64,000 bases of DNA from Mesorhizobium sangaii (GTDB taxonomy: Bacteria; Pseudomonadota; Alphaproteobacteria; Rhizobiales; Rhizobiaceae), in NCBI RefSeq assembly GCF_014207355.1, contig NZ_JACHEF010000001.1, forward strand, positions 731,903-795,902. The letters run 5' to 3'. This document shows positions 16,055-23,869 of this stretch, in pieces; position 1 is the stretch's first letter, and the number at the start of each line of letters is the position of its first letter. The notes beneath the pieces were generated by a model. That model made no database searches. It saw only the letters and a list, made by a program, of their open reading frames with translations, and was not told the DNA's origin. The translations under genes were made by a program, and so were the position numbers.

Positions 16055-17734
16055 TCACATGCCCTGGTAGACCGGTCCCTCGCCGCCCTGCGGCGGGACC
16101 CAGTTGATGTTCTGGTTCGGATCCTTGATGTCGCAGGTCTTGCAGTGGACGCAGTTCTGCGCGTTGATGACGAAGCGCACGTCCTTCGCCGCCGGATCGG
16201 CGGCGGCGTTGCCGTCCTTGTCGACCCACTCATAGACGCCGGCCGGACAATAGCGTGTCGAAGGCCCGGCAAAGACATCGTGCTCGGAACGCTTCTGCAA
16301 CTCCATATCACCGACAAGCAGGTGGACCGGCTCGTTTTCCTCATGGTTTGTGTTGGACAGGAACACCGAGGACAAGCGGTCGAAGGTCAGCACCCCGTCG
16401 GGCTTCGGATAGGCGATCTTCTGGTGCTGGGCGGCAGGCTCGAGCGTCGCATAGTCGGCCTTGCCATGCTTAAGCGTGCCGAAGGGCGAGACGCCGAACA
16501 GCGTGTTCAGCCACATATCGAGGCCGCCGAGACCGACACCGACGATTGTGCCGAAGCGCGACCACAGCGGCTTGACGTTGCGCACCTTCTTCAGGTCCTT
16601 GCCGATGTCGGTTGCCCGCCAGGCCGCCTCATAGGAGGAAAGCTCGTCATTGGCCCGGCCAGCGCCGATCGCCTCGGCGACATGTTCGGCCGCCAGCATG
16701 CCGGACAGCACGGCATTGTGCGAGCCCTTGATGCGCGGCACGTTGACGAAACCGGCCGCGCAGCCCATCAGCGCGCCACCGGGGAACGACAGTTTCGGCA
16801 CCGACTGCCAGCCGCCCTCGGTGATGGCGCGCGCACCATAGCCGAGGCGCTTGGCACCATCGAAGGTGCCCCTGATCGCTGGATGCGTCTTGAAACGCTG
16901 GAATTCCTCGAACGGCGACAGCCAGGGGTTCTTGTAATTGAGGTGGAGGACGAAGCCGACCGCCACCTGGTTGTCCTCGAGATGGTAGAGGAACGAGCCG
17001 CCGCCGGTCTTCATGTCGAGCGGCCAGCCGAAGGAATGCTGGACCAGGCCCGGCCGGTGGTTTTCCGGCTTGACCTGCCAGAGTTCCTTGAGGCCGATGC
17101 CGTATTTGCCGGGCTCGCGGCCATCGGACAGCTTGTATTTGGCGATCAACTGCTTGGCGAGCGAACCGCGCGCGCCCTCGCCGATCAGCACATATTTGCC
17201 CATCAGCGCCATGCCAGGCGCGAAGCCCGGGCCGTGCGTGCCGTCCTTCTCGACGCCCATGTCGCCGGTGACGACGCCGGTGACGGCACCTTCCTCATTG
17301 TAGAGCAGGCCGGCGGCGGCAAAGCCCGGATAGATCTCGACGCCAAGCGCCTCGGCCTTGGTCGCCAGCCAGCGGCAGACATTGCCCAACGAAACGATGT
17401 AGTTGCCGTGATTGTTCATCAGCGGCGGCATCAGGATATTGGGCAGACGGAACGAGCCGGCCGGGCCAAGCACCAGGAAATGATCATCGGTCACCGGCGT
17501 CTTGAACGGGTGGCCTTCCTCGTCGCGCCAGCCCGGCAGCAGCCGGTCGATGCCGATCGGATCGACGACGGCGCCGGAGAGGATATGGGCGCCGACCTCG
17601 CCGCCCTTTTCCAAGACGACGACCGAAAGTTCGGGATTGACCTGCTTGAGGCGGATCGCCGCGGCAAGGCCGGCGGGACCGGCGCCGACAATGACCACGT
17701 CGAATTCCATGCTTTCGCGTTCGATGTCGCTCAT
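16055..17734 (-). CDS. electron transfer flavoprotein-ubiquinone oxidoreductase
   Basis: Membrane-peripheral enzyme that passes electrons from ETF, reduced by acyl-CoA and related dehydrogenases, to ubiquinone. The 559 residues begin with an FAD-binding dinucleotide motif (DVVIVGAGPAGLAAAIRL, from about residue 13). The C-terminus has the ferredoxin-like 4Fe-4S ligands RYCPAG and NCVHCKTCDIKDPNQNINWV. The ATG at 17734 follows GGAGGGG; the TTG before it is less likely. It fits functionally with mccA at the start of the window, since leucine degradation feeds ETF, but the genes are 14 kb apart and not in one operon. Confidence 0.95.
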   Translation of the reverse strand: MSDIERESMEFDVVIVGAGPAGLAAAIRLKQVNPELSVVVLEKGGEVGAHILSGAVVDPIGIDRLLPGWRDEEGHPFKTPVTDDHFLVLGPAGSFRLPNILMPPLMNNHGNYIVSLGNVCRWLATKAEALGVEIYPGFAAAGLLYNEEGAVTGVVTGDMGVEKDGTHGPGFAPGMALMGKYVLIGEGARGSLAKQLIAKYKLSDGREPGKYGIGLKELWQVKPENHRPGLVQHSFGWPLDMKTGGGSFLYHLEDNQVAVGFVLHLNYKNPWLSPFEEFQRFKTHPAIRGTFDGAKRLGYGARAITEGGWQSVPKLSFPGGALMGCAAGFVNVPRIKGSHNAVLSGMLAAEHVAEAIGAGRANDELSSYEAAWRATDIGKDLKKVRNVKPLWSRFGTIVGVGLGGLDMWLNTLFGVSPFGTLKHGKADYATLEPAAQHQKIAYPKPDGVLTFDRLSSVFLSNTNHEENEPVHLLVGDMELQKRSEHDVFAGPSTRYCPAGVYEWVDKDGNAAADPAAKDVRFVINAQNCVHCKTCDIKDPNQNINWVPPQGGEGPVYQGM

Positions 17735-17955
17735 CAACCCCTCCGCACTGGCTTATCCCTTTCGGGTATCTTGCTGGCTCCTGCGCTGCATAGCGCATCA
17801 ATTGGCGACAGGAAACCGGCGCATACGTGACAATGCCGTTTTGGCCAAAAAGTCGCGCATCGCGAGGGCTTGGCGGCTGTTTTTCGTCTTGCAGGGCCGT
17901 CGGCGCTTATGTTTTTAATTGTTCGACGGCTCGCTTATCGGCCATACTTCATGCC

Positions 17956-18600
17956 ATGCGCATTCCTGGGCCAGGCGGCTTTTCATCGACGCGCTTTCCA
18001 TCGACGCCCGGCCGGGCCTGCCGGGCGCTTCTTTTGGCCCTTCCGATGCTGGCACCGGGTCACGTCGCCGCAGACGAGGTGAAAGTCTGGGCGACTGGAG
18101 CCTACTCTTTCTCCGACGAGCTTGGCGGCTTCCACATCACCGGCGCTTCGGGCATCGGCACCAAGGACGATCCGCTCGTCATCACCGAAGAGCTGAATTC
18201 GTCAACGCCGGTGACGCTGACCATCCGCACGACAAAGCCGATCCAGGCCTTCGGTAAGGCCGGCGAATTCGCCAATGGCATCATGTATATGCGCATCGAC
18301 GTGCTCAACAACAGCGGCCAGGCCTGGGTCGAATTCCAGTTCGAGCTGCAGGAAATCCTGAACCAGCCAAGCGTGTTCGGCGACGGACTTTCGTTCGACC
18401 AGCGCAACAAGACACCGGACAATATCTGGTCGAGCAGTTTCGCCGATTTCGATCGCGATTTCGAACCCTATGACCGCCTGCTGTTCAAGAACGGCAAGGT
18501 CGACCCTCTGAAAACCGCCAGGTTCGAATTCCTGATGACCGATTATACGCCGCGCTGGACGTTCTATCTGGTGCAGGACCCACGCATACCGACGGGCTAG
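17956..18600 (+). CDS. secreted protein of unknown function
   Basis: A 214-residue product with a signal-peptide-like N-terminus (RALLLALPMLAPGHVAADE). The mature part is beta-rich without cysteines: VWATGAYSFSDELGGFHI, VTLTIRTTKPIQAFGK, WVEFQFELQEILNQ and, near the end, FEFLMTDYTPRWTFYLVQDP. Alternating strands suggest a periplasmic beta-sandwich. I do not recognise a named family. The ATG at 17956 was chosen as the nearest start to the signal peptide; a longer frame begins at 17827. It is transcribed divergently from the ETF-QO gene and lies 50 bases before the uracil-glycosylase gene. Confidence 0.7.
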   Translation: MRIPGPGGFSSTRFPSTPGRACRALLLALPMLAPGHVAADEVKVWATGAYSFSDELGGFHITGASGIGTKDDPLVITEELNSSTPVTLTIRTTKPIQAFGKAGEFANGIMYMRIDVLNNSGQAWVEFQFELQEILNQPSVFGDGLSFDQRNKTPDNIWSSSFADFDRDFEPYDRLLFKNGKVDPLKTARFEFLMTDYTPRWTFYLVQDPRIPTG

Positions 18601-18650
18601 AGCAAGCGGCCAGCCTTGCAAATTCCAGTCATGCGGACGAATGTGCCGCC

Positions 18651-19523
18651 ATGACTGCCGCTTCCCCAATCAACAGACAGGACCTTGCCGACCTGCTGGC
18701 CTTTTATGCCAGCGCCGGTGTCGACGAGGCGCTTGAAGACCAGCCGGTGAACCGGTTCGCCGAGGCGCCAAAACCGGCGGAGCGGGCGGTGGCGCCGCCC
18801 GCCGACGCGGTTGCGCCGCCTGGCTCGACGAGCACGTCGCGCCCCGAACCGGCCGACAGGGCAAATCTGCCGCCCGTGACGCGTGCACCGTTGATAACCG
18901 CTGCGGTTCCAGACGAGGCGCAGGCGGCGCTGGCGCGCCACCTGGCAACGACGGCAACGACGCTGGACGAGCTTCGCCAGCACATGGCGGCCTTCGACGG
19001 CTGCAATCTCAAGGCCACCGCCAAGAACCTGGTGTTCGCCGACGGCAACCCGGAGGCCGCCGTCATGCTGGTGGGCGAAGCCCCCGGCCGCGACGAGGAC
19101 ATCGAGGGCCTGCCCTTCGTCGGCCGCTCGGGCCGGTTGCTCGACCGGATGCTGGCGGCGATCGGCCTCGACCGCACTTCGGCCTATATCGCCAACGTCA
19201 TTCCGTGGCGGCCGCCGGGCAATCGCACGCCGACGCCGCACGAGACCGAAATCTGCCGGCCGTTCATCGAGCGGCAAATCGAGCTGGTCAATCCGAAGGT
19301 GCTGATCAATCTCGGCGGCCCGTCGGCCAAGACCTTGCTCAACACCTCGGAAGGTATCTTGCGGCTGCGCGGCAACTGGCGCGTCCACACGACAGCTTCC
19401 GGCATCGCCATCCCGGCCATGCCAACCCTGCATCCGGCCTATCTCCTGCGAACCCCTGCGCACAAGAAGCTGGCATGGCGCGATTTTCTCGAAGTGAAGG
19501 CGAAGCTGCGGGCACTTGGTTGA
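18651..19523 (+). CDS. family-4-like uracil-DNA glycosylase lacking two Fe-S cysteines
   Basis: Removes uracil from DNA in base-excision repair. Residues 1-110 are a low-complexity Ala/Pro-rich extension; the catalytic fold starts at about 112. Family-4 motifs are present: GEAPGRDEDIEGLPFVGRSG (motif A, 142-161), WRPPGNRTPTP (186-196) and LHPAYLLR (260-267). The four-cysteine Fe-S site is incomplete: C118 and C202 remain, but the residue three before C118 is F115, and the cysteine normally preceding RPPGNR is W186. The protein may therefore fold without the cluster. Uracil glycosylases of this kind have been reported from Bradyrhizobium (from memory). It is a single gene. Confidence 0.85.
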   Translation: MTAASPINRQDLADLLAFYASAGVDEALEDQPVNRFAEAPKPAERAVAPPADAVAPPGSTSTSRPEPADRANLPPVTRAPLITAAVPDEAQAALARHLATTATTLDELRQHMAAFDGCNLKATAKNLVFADGNPEAAVMLVGEAPGRDEDIEGLPFVGRSGRLLDRMLAAIGLDRTSAYIANVIPWRPPGNRTPTPHETEICRPFIERQIELVNPKVLINLGGPSAKTLLNTSEGILRLRGNWRVHTTASGIAIPAMPTLHPAYLLRTPAHKKLAWRDFLEVKAKLRALG

Positions 19524-19539
19524 AGCGCGGCAGCTCTTC

Positions 19540-19562
19540 CCTTCTCCCCTTGCGGGAGAAGG
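19540..19562. repeat. short hairpin repeat (CCTTCTCCC/GGGAGAAGG)
   Basis: A perfect 9-bp inverted repeat with a five-base loop just after the uracil-glycosylase stop codon. Hairpins with this sequence are frequent between rhizobial genes (from memory). It may serve as a weak terminator. Confidence 0.5.
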
Positions 19563-19621
19563 ACAGGGCCATAACCTCCCAGGTAATTGAAATCATCCAC
19601 TGCCAGCCTAACCATGCCCCC

Positions 19622-20434
19622 ATGACAACACTTCAAAATTCCGCCGGTAGCCTCATCCGGGAATGGCGCACCCGCCGCCGCATGAGCCAACTCGACCTCG
19701 CCATGGAAGCCGAAATCTCGCAGCGCCATCTGAGCTTCGTCGAGAGCGGGCGTGCCGTGCCCTCGCGCGACATGGTGCTGCATCTGGCAGAGCAATTGTC
19801 GATCCCGCTCCGGCAGCGCAACCAGTTGCTGCTTGCCGCGGGCTTTGCGCCGAGCTTCGGCGAGCGGTCGCTCAGCGACGCGACGCTGGCGCCGGCGATG
19901 GCGGCGGTCGAGATCGTGCTCAAGGGACATGAACCCTTCCCGGCGCTCGCCGTCGACCGGCACTGGAACCTGGTTTCGGCGAATGCCGCCATCGCTCCCT
20001 TCCTTGCCGATGTCAGCGAGGCTTCGCTGCTGACGCCGCCGGTCAACGTGCTTCGCCTAAGCCTGCATCCGGGCGGCATCGCACCGCGCATCGTCAATCT
20101 CCAGGAATGGCGCACGCACCTGCTCGAGCGTCTCAAGCACCAGAACGACGCCAGTGGCGACCCGGGGCTGATCGACCTGGAGCGCGAACTGCGGACTTAT
20201 CCGTCCGGGCTGAACGGCAGCCGGCCGGCTCCTGTGGAGCCGAATGCCATCGTGCATCCGCTCAGGCTAGCGCATGGCGATCAGGTGCTGTCGTTCATCA
20301 GCACCATCACGGTGTTCGGCACGCCGCTCGACGTGACGCTGTCGGAACTGGCGATCGAATCGTTTTTCCCGGCCGACGAACAGACGAGGACGGTGCTGGT
20401 GCGGCTGGCAAAGGAGCAGGCCGAACGATCGTAG
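19622..20434 (+). CDS. XRE-family regulator with MmyB-type ligand domain
   Basis: A 270-residue transcription factor: an N-terminal helix-turn-helix (about 8-65, SLIREWRTRRRMSQLDLAMEA, then SQRHLSFVESGR) followed by an MmyB-like PAS-related ligand domain (FPALAVDRHWNLVSANAAIAPFLADV to the end, about 100-265). Regulators of this type usually control a neighbouring oxidoreductase or transporter; here the next gene, an EamA transporter, is convergent. The two stop codons (TAG at 20432 and TGA read on the other strand at 20437) are directly adjacent with no base between. The start at 19622 gives the HTH its usual spacing. Confidence 0.87.
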   Translation: MTTLQNSAGSLIREWRTRRRMSQLDLAMEAEISQRHLSFVESGRAVPSRDMVLHLAEQLSIPLRQRNQLLLAAGFAPSFGERSLSDATLAPAMAAVEIVLKGHEPFPALAVDRHWNLVSANAAIAPFLADVSEASLLTPPVNVLRLSLHPGGIAPRIVNLQEWRTHLLERLKHQNDASGDPGLIDLERELRTYPSGLNGSRPAPVEPNAIVHPLRLAHGDQVLSFISTITVFGTPLDVTLSELAIESFFPADEQTRTVLVRLAKEQAERS

Positions 20435-21409
20435 TCACCCCTGGGGCAGAGTCGCCTTTCGCGTGCGGGTGCGCTCCAGGCCGAGCTGGCGCTCGCGCCA
20501 GATGATGAAGATGCCTGCAGCGACGACGATCAGGCCGCCGACGAGCATGTTGAGCGTGGCAACGTCGCCGAAGACGAGATACCCGACAACGACGCCAAGG
20601 ATCATCGAGGTGTATTCGAAGGGCGCCACGACCGAGGCTTCGGCATGGCGATAGGCCGAAGTCATCAGGATCTGGCCGAGGCCGCCGCAGAAGCCGGCGG
20701 CAACCAGAAGTGCCGCCTGGAGCGGCGTCAGCGCCTGCCAACCGAACGGCAGCGACAGCAGCGCCATGACGCTCGCCGTTACCGAAAACCACAGCACGAT
20801 GGTCGCGGTGCGTTCGCTTTGCACGAGATTGCGCACGAGCAGCATGGCAACGGCCGAGATCGCCGCCGCGACAAGGGCGGCGATGACGCCGAGCACCTCC
20901 TGGTCGTCAAGCGCCTCGTCGGAACTCAGCAGCGTCAGTTCCGGCCAGGAGATGATCAGCACGCCGACCAGGCCGACGGCGACTGCGCTCCAGCGATAGA
21001 CGCGGATGGCTTCGCCGAGGAAGATCGAGCTGAACACCACCACCAGCAGCGGCTGCGCGTAGTTCAGCGTGATCGCCTCCGGCAGCGGCAGCCGCGTCAG
21101 CGCGAAAAAGCCAAGTCCCATGGCGCAGACGCCGACGACACCGCGCGCAATGTGATTGAGCGGGCGCTTGGTCGAAAAAGCAGTGCCGAGTTTTCCCTTG
21201 AAGGCAAGAAAGGCAATGATCGGAAAGATGGCAAAGAAGGAGCGGAAGAAGACGATCTGGCCCGCCGGCACGGTGCCCGCCGCCTTGATGCAAGTCGACA
21301 TCCCGACGAAGACCGCCACCGACACGATCTTGAGCGTGATGCCGGTGAGCGTGCTGTGCCCGACGGGATGGTCGCTGGCTGCTAAGGCCTGACCCGGTTT
21401 TGCTGTCAC
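20435..21409 (-). CDS. EamA/DMT-family transporter
   Basis: A 324-residue inner-membrane protein with ten hydrophobic segments in two EamA halves. Recognisable parts are TLKIVSVAVFVGMSTCIKAAG (TM1), IARGVVGVCAMGLGFFALTRLPLPEAITLNYAQPL, and in the second half FCGGLGQILMTSAYRHAEASVVAPFEYTSMI with the conserved pair of ends typical of drug/metabolite exporters. Substrate unknown. The start is GTG at 21409, overlapping the stop of the molybdopterin-enzyme gene by four bases (GTGA). This indicates translational coupling and suggests export of something linked to that enzyme. Confidence 0.88.
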   Translation of the reverse strand: MTAKPGQALAASDHPVGHSTLTGITLKIVSVAVFVGMSTCIKAAGTVPAGQIVFFRSFFAIFPIIAFLAFKGKLGTAFSTKRPLNHIARGVVGVCAMGLGFFALTRLPLPEAITLNYAQPLLVVVFSSIFLGEAIRVYRWSAVAVGLVGVLIISWPELTLLSSDEALDDQEVLGVIAALVAAAISAVAMLLVRNLVQSERTATIVLWFSVTASVMALLSLPFGWQALTPLQAALLVAAGFCGGLGQILMTSAYRHAEASVVAPFEYTSMILGVVVGYLVFGDVATLNMLVGGLIVVAAGIFIIWRERQLGLERTRTRKATLPQG

Positions 21410-23712
21410 GCTCCCGTCGCTTCCTGGATCGTTGCCCAGATGCGCGCCGGCGTCGCCGGCATGTCGATGTGCTTGACGCCGTAGGCGCGCCAGAGCGCGT
21501 CGGTCACCGCGTTGAGTGCCGCCGGCGTCGAGCCGATGGTGCCGGCCTCACCAGCCCCTTTGATGCCGAGCGCATTGGTGGTCGAAGGCACGTTGCGGGT
21601 CTCGAAATGGAAGAACGGAAAATTGTCGGCGCGCGGCATGGCGTAGTCCATGAAGCTTGCCGTCAAGAGCTGTCCATCCTCGCCATAGATGGTGTCCTCG
21701 GTCAGCGCCTGGCCAATGCCTTGCACCACGCCGCCATGCACCTGACCTGCGAGCAGGATCGGATTCACGGTGACGCCGAAATCGTCGACGATGGTGTAGC
21801 GGACGATGTCGGTGGTGCCGGTGTCGGGGTCGATCTCGACCTCGCAGATATGGGTGCCGTTGGGATAGGTGCACTCGTCCTGCACGAACTCGCCGAACCC
21901 CTTGAGATCATCCGGCGTCTTGGCGGCCTTGGCGATGGCGGAAAAATCGATCGTGCGGTCGGTGCCGACGATGCGGGCAACGCCGTCCGACAATTCGATG
22001 TCGCCGGCCGAGGCCTCCAGCTCGTCGGCGGCGATGCGTTTGATCTTGTTGGCCAGGTCCTCGCCGGCGCGCGACGCCGAGACGCCGCCGAGCGGAATGG
22101 AGCGCGAGCCGCCGGTGCCGCCGCCAGCCTTCAGCTCATCGGTATCACCCTGGCGGACATGGATCTTGTCGATGTCGAGATTGAGCTTTTCCGACAGGAA
22201 CTGCGCATAGGCGGTGGCGTGCCCCTGGCCGTTGGTCTGGGTGCCGATCTTCAGCGTCACCGTGCCGTCGCCGTTGAGTTCGACAAAGGCCGGTTCCGAC
22301 CCCGGAAAGGCGCAGGCCTCTATATAGGTCGCCATGCCGAGGCCGCGGATTTTTCCACCCGCTTTCGACTGTTCGAGCCGCGCCGGAAACGCCTTCCATT
22401 CCGCCTGTTCGATGGCGCGGGTCATGTGGCCCTCGAATTCGCCAGTGTCATAGAGGCGGCCGGTCTGCGTGCGGTAGGGAAACTGCTCGGGCCGGATGAA
22501 ATTGCGGCGCCGGATTTCTTCGACGGGCAGACCCAGATCGTGGGCGCAGGCATCGACTAGCTTTTCCAGCAGGAACGCCGCTTCCGGCCGGCCCGCGCCG
22601 CGATAGGCATCGACCGGGCAGGTGTTGGTGTAGAGGCCGGTGACCGACACGTCGAGCGCCTGGATGTCGTAGACGCCGGTCGACATGGTGACGCCGATAT
22701 ACGGAATGAAGGGACCGTATTGCGAGACATAGGCGCCCATGTTGGCGAGCAGGTCCACCTTCATGCCAAGGAAGCGGCCGTCTCTGTCCAGCGCCATCTC
22801 GGCCTTCACGACATTGTCGCGGCCTTGCGCGTCGGTCAGGAAGTGTTCGGTGCGGTCGCCCGCCCATTTCACTGGACGGCCAAGCCGCTTCGCCGCCTCA
22901 AGCACCAGCGGATATTCGCGGTAGACGAAGCTCTTCGGCCCGAAACCGCCGCCGACATCCGGCGTGATGACGCGCAGCTGGTTCTTCTTGATCTTGAACA
23001 GGCTGACCAGAATGTACTGCATGGAATGCACGCCCTGCGACCCCGTGGTCAGCACGAAGCGGTTCTCCTCAACGTTCCACTCGCCGATCGCCGAGCGCGG
23101 CTCCATGTAGTTGCAGACCAGCCGGTTGTTGACGAATTCGATGCGGGTGACATGGGCGGCCCTGGCGAAGGCCGCGTCCGTCTTTTTCTTGTCGCCCGTA
23201 TGGTAGCTGAAGGCCCGATTCGAGCCGAGTTCCGGCCAGACCAGCGGCGTGCCTTCGGCGAGCGCCGTCGCCGTTCCGGACGCCGCATCTTCGCTGTCAT
23301 AGTCGACGTCGATCAGTTCGGCGGCATCCTGCGCCAAAGCGCGGCTGTCGGCGACGACGAAGGCAACGGCGTCGCCGACATAGTTGACGCGGTCACGGCA
23401 CAGGACCGGTATGTCGCGGGTCGGCGCCTTGGTGCCGTCCGGCTGTTCCTGCATGACGCCGGACTTGAGATCGCCGAGATGAGCAAGGTCCTTGCCGGTC
23501 AGCACCAGATGCACGCCGGGCGCTGCCTTCGCCGCCTCGGTCGAACCGATGGTGAAGCTGGCCTTGGCGACCGGCGAGCGCAGGACATAGCCATGCAGGA
23601 CGCCGGTTGGCTGGATGTCGTCGGTGTAGCGGCCCTGGCCCTGGATGAAAGCAGCATCCTCGCGCCGCAGCACGGATGCGCCCATCCCGAATTTCGGCGT
23701 GACGACGGTCAT
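21406..23712 (-). CDS. xanthine dehydrogenase/CO dehydrogenase-family molybdopterin large subunit (form II)
   Basis: A 768-residue catalytic subunit of a molybdenum hydroxylase. Seen are GASVLRREDAAFIQGQGRY at the N-terminus, PDVGGGFGPK (molybdopterin contact), the active-site loop VDAYRGAGRPEAAF, GQGHATAYAQFLSEKL and the catalytic-Glu region IKGAGEAGTIGSTPAALNA. The loop AYRGAGR, not AYxCSFR, marks form II, whose substrates are mostly unknown and which is not a proven CO dehydrogenase. The FAD and 2Fe-2S subunits that usually accompany it are absent on both sides. GAGG lies six bases before the ATG. The coupled downstream gene is the EamA transporter. Confidence 0.9.
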   Translation of the reverse strand: MTVVTPKFGMGASVLRREDAAFIQGQGRYTDDIQPTGVLHGYVLRSPVAKASFTIGSTEAAKAAPGVHLVLTGKDLAHLGDLKSGVMQEQPDGTKAPTRDIPVLCRDRVNYVGDAVAFVVADSRALAQDAAELIDVDYDSEDAASGTATALAEGTPLVWPELGSNRAFSYHTGDKKKTDAAFARAAHVTRIEFVNNRLVCNYMEPRSAIGEWNVEENRFVLTTGSQGVHSMQYILVSLFKIKKNQLRVITPDVGGGFGPKSFVYREYPLVLEAAKRLGRPVKWAGDRTEHFLTDAQGRDNVVKAEMALDRDGRFLGMKVDLLANMGAYVSQYGPFIPYIGVTMSTGVYDIQALDVSVTGLYTNTCPVDAYRGAGRPEAAFLLEKLVDACAHDLGLPVEEIRRRNFIRPEQFPYRTQTGRLYDTGEFEGHMTRAIEQAEWKAFPARLEQSKAGGKIRGLGMATYIEACAFPGSEPAFVELNGDGTVTLKIGTQTNGQGHATAYAQFLSEKLNLDIDKIHVRQGDTDELKAGGGTGGSRSIPLGGVSASRAGEDLANKIKRIAADELEASAGDIELSDGVARIVGTDRTIDFSAIAKAAKTPDDLKGFGEFVQDECTYPNGTHICEVEIDPDTGTTDIVRYTIVDDFGVTVNPILLAGQVHGGVVQGIGQALTEDTIYGEDGQLLTASFMDYAMPRADNFPFFHFETRNVPSTTNALGIKGAGEAGTIGSTPAALNAVTDALWRAYGVKHIDMPATPARIWATIQEATGA

Positions 23713-23869
23713 GGATGCCTCGTGATGATGACTTGGAGGAGGAACGCCTGAAATAGGCGCTGTCTCAGTTTTGTCGAGGGGCTGTTTCGTGTAAAGAGCG
23801 CGAACTTCAATTTTCTTGGACCAGCGGAAACAACCCGCCGCCAACGCAATCGACAGGAAAACCCACGGA

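Noticed and set aside
16145..17830. A 561-residue open frame on the plus strand
   Set aside because: It is the antisense of the ETF-QO gene. Its protein is Arg/Ala/Gly/His-rich without domains, typical of high-GC shadow frames.
21406..23712. A genuine CO dehydrogenase (CoxL form I)
   Set aside because: The active-site loop is AYRGAGR and not the AYxCSFR of proven CO dehydrogenases, and the partner subunits are missing.
22720..23751. A 343-residue plus-strand frame opposite the molybdopterin enzyme
   Set aside because: Shadow of the real gene. Its composition is typical of antisense frames, and it has no motif.
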